The translations under genes were made by a program, and so were the position numbers. Shown piece by piece: positions 6,307 through 14,920 of a stretch of 44,698 bases of DNA (the stretch's first letter is position 1; each line of letters starts with the position of its first letter). The DNA comes from JBKBMT01 sp046295655 (lineage in GTDB: Bacteria > Pseudomonadota > Alphaproteobacteria > Rhodobacterales > Rhodobacteraceae). The stretch is taken from contig JBKBMT010000019.1 of the NCBI GenBank assembly GCA_046295655.1, positions 1 through 44,698 of the forward strand, in the 5' to 3' direction. The notes beneath the pieces were generated by a model, which was not told where the DNA came from, did no database searches, and saw only the letters and a list, made by a program, of their open reading frames with translations.

Positions 6307-6527
6307 GCATCGCCTCCCCGGCCCGCGAGCGGATGCGGCCTCCTGCTCGCCTGCGCGGCGGTCCCGTCCGTCCGCCCGGTTCCATGTTAACCCAGCCCGG
6401 ACACAAGGCAATCCGCGTGAAAACCGCGTCAAAGCCGGATGGCCCGTGCTGACGGGGGTTTGCGCAGGCCTTCCCCTGCGGCACTCTGAAGCCGAACCGC
6501 ATCAGTCGGGACAAGGGGGGACGCAGC

Positions 6528-7664
6528 ATGCCGCTTCTCGGCCACCATGGCCATCACGGCCACCATGGTCATCACGGCCATCATGGTCATCATGGTCACC
6601 ACGGACATCACGGCGCGGCCCCCGGTGCCGGCTCTCCGCTTCTGGCCACCGCCATGGCGCTGACCGCCGAGGCGCTGACCGGCTACTGGGACGGCACAGG
6701 AACGGCGCCGGCGGGCGGACCGGCGACGCCTTGGGCCCATCTGCGCGGACTTCAGCCGGATGCCCGGGCGGCTGTCCTCCATCACGAAGCCATGTCGCTG
6801 TTTTCGGTCGAGCCGGACGGATCGGGTGCATTCGCGCTGATGCAGGGTTCCGGCAAGCGCCTGACGCTGACCCCGCCGACCGTCGCGCATCTGATCGGCG
6901 AGCCCATGCAGCAGGTCCGCGCTGCCATGGACCTGCGCGCCGACCGTCTGCCCGAGATCCTGGTTCAGCGCGACGATCTGCTGTCGTTCTTCGGTGCGCA
7001 GCAGCGGCTCGATCCGGGCCGCAAGCGCTGGACGCTCGAGCTTCTGAATGCGGCCTACGGGACAGTCACCGCGCAGGAGATGCGGATGAAGCACTTCTGT
7101 TCGGTGGTCCGGCCACACGATCTGTCGCCCCAGGTCCAGCCGGTGATAGCGACCCCCGGGCACAGCGCCTATCCCAGCGGCCATGCAACCGAGGCTTTCG
7201 CCATCGCCACGGTGCTGGCCGCCCTGGTCCTGTCGCCCGCAACCCCGGCTGCCGACATTCCGGCCGCGGTTCTGGCGCGGCTGACGGCCGACCCGGCGCA
7301 GCAGTCCGGCAACGGGCCGCAGCGCGCCGATCCGGTGCTGATGCTGTTCCGTCTGGCGACCCGGATCGCCGACAACCGGACGGTCGCGGGGGTGCACTAC
7401 CCGACCGACAGCGCCCATGGCGGTCTGCTCGGTCTGGCCACCGGCCTGGGCTTCGTTGCGCACTGCCTCGGCGGCGGCAGCTTGCCGTGCTGGGCGGCGC
7501 GGGGCGATGACTGGTGCGGCCCCTTCACCCTGTCCGGGTTCCGCGACGCCCTGGGCGCCGATGCCCCTGCCGGGTGGTCGGGGCCGAAGGCGCCCGTCGC
7601 CGCGCCAAAGGACTGGCATATCCTGCCGGCCCTGTGGGCTGCCGCCGCGGCGGAATGGGCCTGA
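6528..7664 (+). CDS. Vanadium haloperoxidase/PAP2-family protein with N-terminal (HHG)8
   Basis: This 378-residue protein carries the complete vanadate/phosphate pocket of the PAP2 superfamily. Motif 1 is K188-x6-R195-P, motif 2 is P216-S-G-H219, and motif 3 is R284-x5-H290-xxx-D294 in NRTVAGVHYPTD. The spacing and the text around PSGHATEAF and AGVHYPTDSAHGG match bacterial vanadium-dependent haloperoxidase-like proteins rather than lipid phosphatases, and I see no transmembrane helices. Such enzymes oxidise halides with peroxide. Unusually the protein begins MPLLG followed by eight HHG tripeptides (residues 6-29), so there is no signal peptide. The His-rich tail should bind divalent metals. 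It might load a metal, act as a buffer, or tether the protein. GGGGGACG lies upstream as ribosome-binding site. Confidence 0.85.
   Translation: MPLLGHHGHHGHHGHHGHHGHHGHHGHHGAAPGAGSPLLATAMALTAEALTGYWDGTGTAPAGGPATPWAHLRGLQPDARAAVLHHEAMSLFSVEPDGSGAFALMQGSGKRLTLTPPTVAHLIGEPMQQVRAAMDLRADRLPEILVQRDDLLSFFGAQQRLDPGRKRWTLELLNAAYGTVTAQEMRMKHFCSVVRPHDLSPQVQPVIATPGHSAYPSGHATEAFAIATVLAALVLSPATPAADIPAAVLARLTADPAQQSGNGPQRADPVLMLFRLATRIADNRTVAGVHYPTDSAHGGLLGLATGLGFVAHCLGGGSLPCWAARGDDWCGPFTLSGFRDALGADAPAGWSGPKAPVAAPKDWHILPALWAAAAAEWA
6543..6614 (+). repeat. Nine-base repeat encoding eight HHG units
   Basis: Eight 9-bp units of the form GG(C/T/A)CA(C/T)CA(C/T) encode (HHG)8 at the start of the haloperoxidase-like gene. 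Synonymous differences (CAC/CAT, GGC/GGT/GGA) between units show the array is not a fresh expansion and that the peptide, not the DNA, is probably conserved. Copy number may still vary between strains through slippage. Confidence 0.85.
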
Positions 7665-7676
7665 GCCCGGTCCGCC

Positions 7677-9677
7677 TCAGGGCAGCGGCGCCACCAGCGG
7701 ACCGTAGCCCAACCGCGCATCGGGGGTCGCTGAGGGGTCGGCGTTGCCGGTCAGCGCGCTGCGCGGATCGTCGAGGGCCGGATCGGTCAGCAGCAGACGG
7801 ATCAGCGCACGGGCGACCTGCGGAGCGGCTGCCGAGGTGCCAGAGAGCCTCCGGACCGATCCCGACAGCACGCCGGCGCCGCGGATGCCGCCGAGCAGCC
7901 GCGAATCGTCCCCGCGCGCAGCCAGATCCGGGCCGCGGCTGTGCCCCGCCGGTGCCGCCGTGCCCAGCCCTTCGGCGGAATAGGGCGCCGGGCCGTCCTG
8001 GGCCGGTGCGCCGGCACGCGGTCCGAGGGCGCCCACGAACAGGATGTCCCGATGCGCCGCGCCGGCGAAGGAGACCGCCGTTCCGGCCCGGGTGACGGGG
8101 CAGGCCGGCGACGGGGCGCCCAGCCCTCCGGTTTCGGGGTCGTCCCGCCAGGCATCGGGATGGTCGAGCCACGATTGCCTGCCCAGCGTCGGATAGCCTG
8201 CCGGTGTATCGTCGCGCTGGATCTTCACCGCGACAGCAACCGGGGCGCAGGGCTGGGCGGAGACCTGGATCTGCCAGCAGCCGGCGGGGGCGGCCGGCCC
8301 GCCGTCGTCGGGATCGGTCTTGGCCATGGCCACCATCACCTCGGCCCGGACGGCATCGCCGGCGCCGAACACCGCAAGGATCGGCCGGCCAAGGCGATCG
8401 GCCAGCACCTGCGCCTGCCCGGGCCCGGGCCAGTCGAGGTCCTCCAGGACCGTGGCTCCGTCCGGCTGTCGCAGGGTCAGCCGCAGGCGCCCGGCGCAGG
8501 ACCGCGGGGCGTGAAGTTCGGCAAAGCTCGGGCTGTGGTCGTCGGGCGGCAGCCGCCAGTCGAGGCGCAACGATCTGTCCGCCGGGATCTCTGCGCGTGC
8601 GACCAGCCGGGACCGGCGCGCGTTTCCGTAGGCGGCGACGATCCGCAAGCGCGCCCGGCCGCGGCACAGACGCGCATATCGGTCGATCTCGTGGCGCAGC
8701 CAGTCGGCAAGGAAATCGCTGCCGTCGCCCGGCCCGGCCAGCGACCCGAGGCTTGTCGTCAGGACCAGCGGGCGCGCGCCGGCGCCTTCGGCGGCGCGCA
8801 GCGCCTCCGAGACGATCCAGCGCAATCCCTGCACCAGATGCGTCTCCAGCCGCCGGCCCGAGGTGTCGGCGATTGCCGCCGGGGGCAACTGGACCGCCAG
8901 AAGCTCCACCCCGTGCAGCGGCGACGACGCCGGATCGCGCGGGTCGGTCCCAGCGGCCAGATCCAGTACATGGGTGCCGTGACTGGCCCCGCGCAGGACG
9001 CTGCGCCGGCTGCCGGCCGGGGCAAGCCCAGCATTCGCGACGCGATAGGCGTCGCTTTCCTCGGCGTCGGACTGCAGGATCGCGTCGATCCCGGCCCGGT
9101 CCAGGACGCGCCCCTTGACCGGAACGCCATCCGGCCCGGGGCCGGTCGGCTGCAACCAGACGGCGCGAAACCGGGTCCGGTCCGTGCTGTCGCGGAACCT
9201 TGCGTTCAGAAAGGCGATGCCGTCGTCGATCGTCGCGGCGATGGGTGGGCCCGGTTCGGCACCGGGGGCCGGCAGCGGCCAGGACTGCACTGCCGCGGTC
9301 GCAACCACGGCGGCCCCGTCGCCGCCCGCAGTGGTCGGCGGCCCGACGTGCCGCACGCGCCAGCCCGCGGGAAGCGCCGTCAGACCTGCGCGCGGGATCA
9401 CCACGACCGCACGCAGGTCACGCGGCGCCGCAGGATCCGCCGCGGCGATCAGCCGGGCCTCGGTCGTCAGCATCGCGCGCTCCGACGGCGAAAGATGCGC
9501 CGCCGCAAACCCCTGAAGCGCCGCGATCGCCGAAAGCGGGTCGCCCTCGCCCGGGTCGAGTTGCAGGAAGGCCGTCACCGACCGGGCGTCTGCCGCAGCC
9601 CCCTCCTGCATCGCCTCCCAGGCGGCGCGGGGTCCGTGGGACGGGTCGAAGCGGATCTCTGTCCATGCCTGCTGCAT
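7677..9677 (-). CDS. Subtilisin-family (S8) serine protease, 666 aa
   Basis: The catalytic triad is visible: Asp in ATIDDGIAFLNARF (about residues 151-152), His in GASHGTHVLDLAAG (about 233) and Ser in SGTSAAAPQVARA (about 615). The long insertion between His and Ser (about 380 residues) holds beta-rich sequence, so this is a large multi-domain subtilase. There is no signal peptide and the first 140 residues form an uncharacterised extension. A possible role is cytoplasmic, or secretion by a non-Sec route. The ATG at 9677 has AGGAG upstream. A longer frame to 9782 lacks a convincing start. The gene converges on the haloperoxidase gene with a 12-bp gap. Confidence 0.85.
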   Translation of the reverse strand: MQQAWTEIRFDPSHGPRAAWEAMQEGAAADARSVTAFLQLDPGEGDPLSAIAALQGFAAAHLSPSERAMLTTEARLIAAADPAAPRDLRAVVVIPRAGLTALPAGWRVRHVGPPTTAGGDGAAVVATAAVQSWPLPAPGAEPGPPIAATIDDGIAFLNARFRDSTDRTRFRAVWLQPTGPGPDGVPVKGRVLDRAGIDAILQSDAEESDAYRVANAGLAPAGSRRSVLRGASHGTHVLDLAAGTDPRDPASSPLHGVELLAVQLPPAAIADTSGRRLETHLVQGLRWIVSEALRAAEGAGARPLVLTTSLGSLAGPGDGSDFLADWLRHEIDRYARLCRGRARLRIVAAYGNARRSRLVARAEIPADRSLRLDWRLPPDDHSPSFAELHAPRSCAGRLRLTLRQPDGATVLEDLDWPGPGQAQVLADRLGRPILAVFGAGDAVRAEVMVAMAKTDPDDGGPAAPAGCWQIQVSAQPCAPVAVAVKIQRDDTPAGYPTLGRQSWLDHPDAWRDDPETGGLGAPSPACPVTRAGTAVSFAGAAHRDILFVGALGPRAGAPAQDGPAPYSAEGLGTAAPAGHSRGPDLAARGDDSRLLGGIRGAGVLSGSVRRLSGTSAAAPQVARALIRLLLTDPALDDPRSALTGNADPSATPDARLGYGPLVAPLP

Positions 9678-9887
9678 CGGCCGCTCCTGTCTGGCGATGA
9701 CCCATGCTGCCACAGTCCGGCCGCCATGGCGCGAGCCCTGCGGCGCTTTTCGCGGTTTTTTCACGCTCTCTGCACGCCGCATTCCCGGGCTTTTCCTTTA
9801 ACCTTCACGCCGGGGTGGCAGTCTTTTCAGGGACAGGGCGTCCGCAGTGGCCGCGGGACGCCGCGACACACCACCGGGGGATGGACG

Positions 9888-10700
9888 ATGACGATACAGA
9901 CCTGTTCAGCTGCATTTGCCGAGTGCCGAGAGTTCGACAGGCTGAGGGCGAACGGGACGATCCGGCCGGCACGCAACGCAACGATGCTTGCACTGGTCGG
10001 ACTGCCGGCCGCGGTCATCGACCAGCGGTGTCGCGCGCCGGACAATCCCGCCGTGCTGGCCCGGATGGAGACGGCCGATCTCGGCCCGTTCATGGCGACC
10101 GGACTGCGCCCTGCGATCCGGTCGCTGCTGGAGATCATGGCCGATATCCGCGCCGATCTGCCGCGGCTCTACCGCCGGCTTGGCCATGCCGGCATGTTGT
10201 GCTGCCGGATGGTTGCCGGATCGCAGTCGGTCATTTCCAACCATGCCTGGGGCATCGCCATCGATCTCACACTCGACGGCCGCCTGATCGACCACGGGGA
10301 GGGCGCCATGCGGCCGGAACTGACGGCGCTCTGGCCGGTGTTCAACCGGCACGGCTGGTTCTGGGGGGCGGCCTTTGCGCGGGCCGAACCGGCGCATTTC
10401 GAAGCCTCCGAACAGCTGGTCCGGCAATGGGCGGCAGAGGGCGTGCTGGGCAAGGCGCTGCGTCCGGCACCGGATTCCGGGCTGACCCTCGGCGACCGGT
10501 CGTCCGATGTGTCCGAACTCCAGGGCGCGTTGAACCGGCGGCTGGGATTGGGGCTGGAGATGGACGGGTGTTTCGGCCGGCTGACCCGGCTCTCGGTGAT
10601 GGAGTTTCAGCGCAGGGCCATGCTGCCCGTGGACGGAATCGCGGGACCGGCCGTTCTTGCCGCCCTCGGGATCGACCTGCGCACCGCGGTCGCGGCCTGA
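9888..10700 (+). CDS. M15-like (VanY/D,D-carboxypeptidase) peptidase with peptidoglycan-binding domain
   Basis: The 270-residue protein carries the zinc-peptidase motif SNHAWGIAIDL (His119 and Asp126) and a third ligand candidate His170 in AEPAHFEAS, in the order expected for M15 enzymes. Residues about 205-262 are a PG_binding_1 domain (DVSELQGALNRRLGLGLEMD, FGRLTRLSVMEFQRRA, VDGIAGPAVLAALGI). The domain order suggests cutting of cell-wall peptides. No signal peptide is seen, which is typical for phage endolysins or for proteins exported in other ways. I placed the start at ATG 9888 behind GGGGGA. It diverges from the subtilase gene, and the 210 bp between them hold no gene. Confidence 0.82.
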   Translation: MTIQTCSAAFAECREFDRLRANGTIRPARNATMLALVGLPAAVIDQRCRAPDNPAVLARMETADLGPFMATGLRPAIRSLLEIMADIRADLPRLYRRLGHAGMLCCRMVAGSQSVISNHAWGIAIDLTLDGRLIDHGEGAMRPELTALWPVFNRHGWFWGAAFARAEPAHFEASEQLVRQWAAEGVLGKALRPAPDSGLTLGDRSSDVSELQGALNRRLGLGLEMDGCFGRLTRLSVMEFQRRAMLPVDGIAGPAVLAALGIDLRTAVAA

Positions 10701-10717
10701 ACGGGCCGGCGACCAGC

Positions 10718-10759
10718 CCGGCGCCGCGCACCGACGCTCCCTCAGGTGTGCGGCGCCGG
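10718..10759. terminator. Long GC-rich hairpin between convergent genes
   Basis: CCGGCGCCGCGCAC (10718-10731) pairs with GTGTGCGGCGCCGG (10746-10759) over 14 bp with one G-T wobble and a 14-nt loop. It spans the end of the metal ATPase gene and follows the M15 peptidase gene, so it could stop transcription from both sides. No U-run follows, so intrinsic termination is not assured. Confidence 0.5.
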
Positions 10760-12712
10760 CGAACCGACAGGGACCGCCAGAAGCCTCAGCCCGTTCAACA
10801 CCACCAGAAGCGTCCCGCCTTCGTGACCGATCACGGCCAGAGGCAGCGGCAGATCGAAGAACAACGCGCCGATCACCAGCACGATCATCGCGACGACAGC
10901 AAAGACGAGGTTCTGGCGGATCACCCGGTTGGTGCGTCGCGCCAGCGCATGGACCTGCGCGAGCCGCGACAGATCGTCGGACATCAGCGCCACATCGGCC
11001 GCTTCCAGCGCCACCTCGCTGCCGGCGACGCCCATCGCGATGCCGACATCCGCACCGGCAAGACCTGCCGCATCGTTCACGCCGTCGCCGACAAAGGCAA
11101 CCGGCCCGGCCTTCCGCATCTCGCGCAGATGTTCGAGCTTCTGTTCGGGCAGCATTCCGGCGGCAATCTCGTCGGCGCGAAAGCCGAGGCCGGCCCCGAT
11201 GCGTTCGGCCACCGCCCGGCGATCGCCGGTCAGCATGACGATGCGCCCGATCCCGGCATCGCGCAGCGCGGCGATGCCGGCGCGCGCGCTGTCGCGCGGG
11301 GCATCGGCAATCGCCACAGCGCCCAGCAGGCGGTCGTCAAGGCCGGCCAGGATGACCGACTGCGCCCCGCCGTTCAGTGCCGCAAGGGCGGGATGATCCG
11401 CGGGCGCGCCCATCCGCGCCGCCATGCGTATGTTTCCGGCCCAGAGCCGCTGCCCGGCGATCCGCCCGGCAATCCCTTCGGAGGGGTAGCTGGTGATCTC
11501 GTCCACCCTGAGCGGCTCGATCCCACGCCGCCGTGCCTCGGCCCGGATCGCGGCGGCGGACGGATGTTCCGACTGCGCCTCCAGCCCGGCAAGCCGTGCC
11601 AGCAGCGTCGTCTCGTCTCCGTCCAGCGCCACGGCGGCCGACAGGCCAGCCTTGCCGGTGGTCAGCGTTCCGGTCTTGTCGAAGGCGAACTGCCGCACCG
11701 CCCCTAGGGTTTCCAGCGCCGCGCCGCCCTTGAACAGCACTCCGCCCCGTGCCGCCGCGGACAGCGCCGACAGGATCGCGGCCGGGACGCTGATGACGAT
11801 GGCGCAGGGACTGGCGGCGACCAAGAGCGTCGCCGCCCGGTACAGCGCATCGTCCCATCCGCGGCCGATCGCCAGAAGCACGCCCAGCGCGACCAGAGAT
11901 CCGGCCAGGACGCCGACGGTATAGCGCTGGCCGAACCAGGCGCTGAACCGTTCGGCCGGGGCCTTCGCCGCCTGCGCCTCGGTAACCAGCGCGACCATGC
12001 GGGCGACCGTGCTGTCCTCGGCGCTGCGCCGCGCCTCCACGTCCAGAACCCCGTCCAGGTTCACCGTCGCCTCGAACACCTGCGCGCCCCGGCTTTTCGA
12101 CACCGGCAGCGATTCCCCCGTGACGGCGGATTCGTCCAGGGCGGCGCGGCCCGACAGGATGATGCCGTCCACCGGCACCCGCGCTCCGGGCCGCACCACC
12201 ACCACGTCGCCCGGCCGCAATGCCGCCGCCGCCACCTCTTCGGTGCCTCCCTCGGGGGTGCGGCGCAACGCGACGGCGGGTCGAAGGTCCATCAGCGCCT
12301 CGACCGCCCGGCGCGCCCGGCCCATGGCGTGATGTTCCAGCGTTCCGGCGATGCTGAACAGCACGAGCAGGATCGCCCCCTCCAGCGGCTCGCCAACGGC
12401 AGCCGCGGCGACCGCCGCCAGGACCATGAGCAGGTCGATGTCGAGGATCCGCCGCCGCCAGAGTGTCGCGCCTGCCCGCAGCGCGGCGGGCACCCCGCCT
12501 GCGGCATAGACGGCCACCAGCCCCGCGGTCTCGACCGCGGGCTGACCGAGGGCCAGGGCCGCGATCGCAACCACCAGTCCGGCGGTTGCGGCCATGGTCA
12601 GCCAGGGTCCCGCGGCATCGAAGACGGCGCCGATCCGCGCAGCCGCAGCGATCGAGGCCCGCCCGGCCGCAGGACGGGGGGAGGTGGCAAGAGGGTTCGG
12701 GCCGGTGGTCAA
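10742..12712 (-). CDS. P1B-4-type heavy-metal translocating ATPase (Co/Fe/Zn class)
   Basis: The protein has the P-type ATPase set: phosphatase-domain loop DESAVTGESLPVSK, phosphorylation site DKTGTLTTGK, MLTGDRRAVAERIG and VGDGVNDAAGLAGADVGIAM. The transmembrane metal motif is SPC (AASPCAIVISVPAAIL) instead of CPC, and the C-terminus holds HEGGT. These two motifs define the P1B-4 subgroup, which exports Co2+, Fe2+ or related metals and usually lacks an N-terminal metal-binding domain, as here. The start is uncertain. TTG 12712 has a GAGGG site and gives 656 residues, while ATG 12595 gives 617 and begins just before the first membrane helix. It lies 35 bp downstream of the tRNA on the same strand. 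Confidence 0.88.
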   Translation of the reverse strand: MTTGPNPLATSPRPAAGRASIAAAARIGAVFDAAGPWLTMAATAGLVVAIAALALGQPAVETAGLVAVYAAGGVPAALRAGATLWRRRILDIDLLMVLAAVAAAAVGEPLEGAILLVLFSIAGTLEHHAMGRARRAVEALMDLRPAVALRRTPEGGTEEVAAAALRPGDVVVVRPGARVPVDGIILSGRAALDESAVTGESLPVSKSRGAQVFEATVNLDGVLDVEARRSAEDSTVARMVALVTEAQAAKAPAERFSAWFGQRYTVGVLAGSLVALGVLLAIGRGWDDALYRAATLLVAASPCAIVISVPAAILSALSAAARGGVLFKGGAALETLGAVRQFAFDKTGTLTTGKAGLSAAVALDGDETTLLARLAGLEAQSEHPSAAAIRAEARRRGIEPLRVDEITSYPSEGIAGRIAGQRLWAGNIRMAARMGAPADHPALAALNGGAQSVILAGLDDRLLGAVAIADAPRDSARAGIAALRDAGIGRIVMLTGDRRAVAERIGAGLGFRADEIAAGMLPEQKLEHLREMRKAGPVAFVGDGVNDAAGLAGADVGIAMGVAGSEVALEAADVALMSDDLSRLAQVHALARRTNRVIRQNLVFAVVAMIVLVIGALFFDLPLPLAVIGHEGGTLLVVLNGLRLLAVPVGSPAPHT

Positions 12713-12747
12713 GTCACCCTCACGGCTGGCCGCGTCCGGGCGTGTCG

Positions 12748-12822
<75 letters not shown>

Positions 12823-12953
12823 CCGAACGCGCGGCGCCGCACGTCGGCGGCGGGACGGGCGAGGCATTAGCGGCAAAGCCCGAACCGTGCAAGCCCCATT
12901 CGCGGACGCCCGGCAGCGCTGGACTGCCCCCGGCCGGCGCTGTAGGAAAGGCC

Positions 12954-13136
12954 ATGGCAGGCAAGGGCCCGGATACCGACACCCGCGCCGCGCGCCGCGC
13001 AGCAGCGTTGCGCGCGAACCTCGCGCGGCGCAAGGCGCAGTCGCGGGTCAGGAAGGCGGCGGAGCGCACGGCGACGACGGATGACACCGGCGCGACGACG
13101 GGCAGGCAGGACACCCAGACGGGCGACAGGAACTGA
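12954..13136 (+). CDS. Small basic protein upstream of murA, 60 aa
   Basis: ATG 12954 follows AGGAAAGG. The N-terminal half is a strongly basic helix (AARRAAALRANLARRKAQSR) and the C-terminal half is Thr/Asp-rich and probably disordered. The TGA overlaps the murA ATG (TGATG), so the two are translationally coupled. Similar short Arg/Ala-rich proteins precede murA in Rhodobacterales as I remember them. Function unknown. Nucleic-acid or membrane-surface binding would fit the charge. Confidence 0.65.
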   Translation: MAGKGPDTDTRAARRAAALRANLARRKAQSRVRKAAERTATTDDTGATTGRQDTQTGDRN

Positions 13137-14407
13137 TGGACGCGATACTGGTCAAGGGCGGCGCCGCGCTGAACGGCGAGATCCCGATTGCCGGGGCGAA
13201 GAATGCCTGCCTCACGCTGATGCCGGCCACGCTCTTGACCGACGATCCGCTGACGCTGACCAACGCGCCGCGTCTGTCGGACATCCGCACCATGGGCCAG
13301 CTTCTGCAGTCGTTGGGGGCCGAGGTTCAGGCGTTGCAGGCCGGGCGGGTTCTGGCGCTGTCGTCCCACGACGTCACCAGCCAGCACGCCGACTATGACA
13401 TCGTGCGCAAGATGCGCGCGTCGATCCTGGTGCTCGGGCCGCTGCTGGCGCGGTTCGGTCGGGCCGAGGTGTCGCTGCCCGGCGGCTGTGCCATCGGCGC
13501 CCGGCCTGTGGACCTGCACCTGCGCGCGCTCGAGGCGATGGGCGCCGCGCTGGATCTGCGCGAAGGCTATGTCCATGCCACAGCGCCCGCGGGCGGACTG
13601 CGGGGTGCGGAGATCGAGTTTCCCTTCGTTTCGGTCGGGGCGACCGAGAACGCGCTGATGGCCGCCACGCTGGCACGGGGAACCACGGTGCTGCGCAATG
13701 CCGCGCGCGAACCCGAGATCGTGGACCTGGCCCGCTGCCTGCGCGCCATGGGTGCGGCGATCGAAGGCGAGGGCACCGGGACGATCACCGTCGAGGGCCG
13801 CGACAGCCTGCACGGCGCGACCCATCGCGTGGTCGCCGACCGCATCGAGCTTGGCACCTACATGCTTGCTCCGGCCATTGCGGGTGGCAGCGTGGAATGC
13901 CTGGGCGGCCGGCTGGATCTGGTGGCGGCTTTCGCGGAACGGCTGGATGCCGCCGGAATCTCGGTCGAGGAAACGCCGCGCGGGCTGCGGGTTGCCCGGC
14001 GCAACGGCCCCGCGCGCGCGGTGGATGTGGTAACGGCACCCTTTCCCGGCTTTCCGACCGATCTGCAGGCGCAGATGATGGCCCTCATGTGCACCGCCGA
14101 GGGTGTTTCGGTGCTGGAGGAACGGATCTTCGAGAACCGTTTCATGCATGCGCCGGAGCTTGGCCGGATGGGTGCCCGGATCGAGGTGCACGGCGGCACG
14201 GCGACCGTGACGGGGGTGGAGCGACTGAAGGGCGCGCCGGTCATGGCGACCGACCTGCGCGCCTCGGTCAGCCTGATCCTTGCCGCACTGGCGGCCGAGG
14301 GCGAGACCCTGGTGCGCCGGGTCTATCACCTCGACCGCGGTTACGAGGCGGTGGAGGCAAAGCTGGGTGCCTGCGGCGCCAGCATCGAACGGGTGCAGGA
14401 CAGATGA
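13136..14407 (+). CDS. murA: UDP-N-acetylglucosamine 1-carboxyvinyltransferase
   Basis: The 423-residue enzyme catalyses the first committed step of peptidoglycan synthesis, transfer of enolpyruvate from PEP to UDP-GlcNAc, in the cytoplasm. Lys22 sits in AGAKNACLTLMPATLL and the catalytic loop cysteine is Cys118 in PGGCAIGARPVDLHL. That cysteine is the target of fosfomycin in this family, so the enzyme should be sensitive. The C-terminal DLRASVSLILAALAAEGET is also typical. The gene is coupled to the small gene before and overlaps DUF2948 after it by four bases (ATGA). Confidence 0.98.
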   Translation: MDAILVKGGAALNGEIPIAGAKNACLTLMPATLLTDDPLTLTNAPRLSDIRTMGQLLQSLGAEVQALQAGRVLALSSHDVTSQHADYDIVRKMRASILVLGPLLARFGRAEVSLPGGCAIGARPVDLHLRALEAMGAALDLREGYVHATAPAGGLRGAEIEFPFVSVGATENALMAATLARGTTVLRNAAREPEIVDLARCLRAMGAAIEGEGTGTITVEGRDSLHGATHRVVADRIELGTYMLAPAIAGGSVECLGGRLDLVAAFAERLDAAGISVEETPRGLRVARRNGPARAVDVVTAPFPGFPTDLQAQMMALMCTAEGVSVLEERIFENRFMHAPELGRMGARIEVHGGTATVTGVERLKGAPVMATDLRASVSLILAALAAEGETLVRRVYHLDRGYEAVEAKLGACGASIERVQDR

Positions 14408-14883
14408 GCAGTGACGCACGGTTCGAAGACGGCGCCGAGGCGCCGCTGCGGTTGAGGGCCGAGACGCCCGAGGATCTGCCGGTGCTGTCGGCGCTCGTTC
14501 AGGATGCGGTCTTTCCCGCCGCCGAGATGCGCTATGATCGCCGGTCGCGCCGGTTTGCGCTGCTGGTCAACCGCTTCCGCTGGGAGGATCGCACCGCCGC
14601 CGAACGCCAGGGCCGCCCGTTCGAGCGGGTTCGCACGCTGCTTGTCGTGTCGGATGTGACACGGGTGGCGGTGCAGGGGCTCGACCGGCGCGATGCCGAC
14701 ACGGTGCTGTCGCTGCTGTCGATCGACTGGCAACCGGCCGAGGACGGGACCGGCGCGATCACGCTGACGCTCGCGGGCGACGGGGCGGTGCGGCTCGAGG
14801 TCGAATGCCTGGACGTTGCCTTGCGGGACGTGACCCGTCCCTACGTCGCGCCATCGCGCCGGATGCCTCGTCATCCGGACTGA
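14404..14883 (+). CDS. DUF2948 family protein
   Basis: This 159-residue protein starts at an ATG overlapping the murA stop. The conserved core includes EDLPVLSALVQDAVFP, RSRRFALLVNRFRWED and the final ARG/GLU-rich beta strands (VRLEVECLDVALRDVT). The family is found between murA and hisD in Rhodobacterales and has no assigned function. It is predicted soluble and mixed alpha/beta. The position suggests cotranscription with murA, though no link to wall synthesis is shown. Confidence 0.88.
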   Translation: MSSDARFEDGAEAPLRLRAETPEDLPVLSALVQDAVFPAAEMRYDRRSRRFALLVNRFRWEDRTAAERQGRPFERVRTLLVVSDVTRVAVQGLDRRDADTVLSLLSIDWQPAEDGTGAITLTLAGDGAVRLEVECLDVALRDVTRPYVAPSRRMPRHPD

Positions 14884-14920
14884 GGCATTGCGGCAAGCGG
14901 CGCCTTGAGCACCGCCCACC

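Noticed and set aside
6540..6620. CRISPR-like or minisatellite array
   Set aside because: The repeats are nine bases, in frame, and encode HHG. There are no spacers, so they are part of the coding sequence.
7941..9887. Upstream extension of the M15 peptidase frame to 7941
   Set aside because: It is antisense to the subtilase with catalytic motifs. A start at 9888 with a GGGGGA site gives the full M15 and PG-binding domains.
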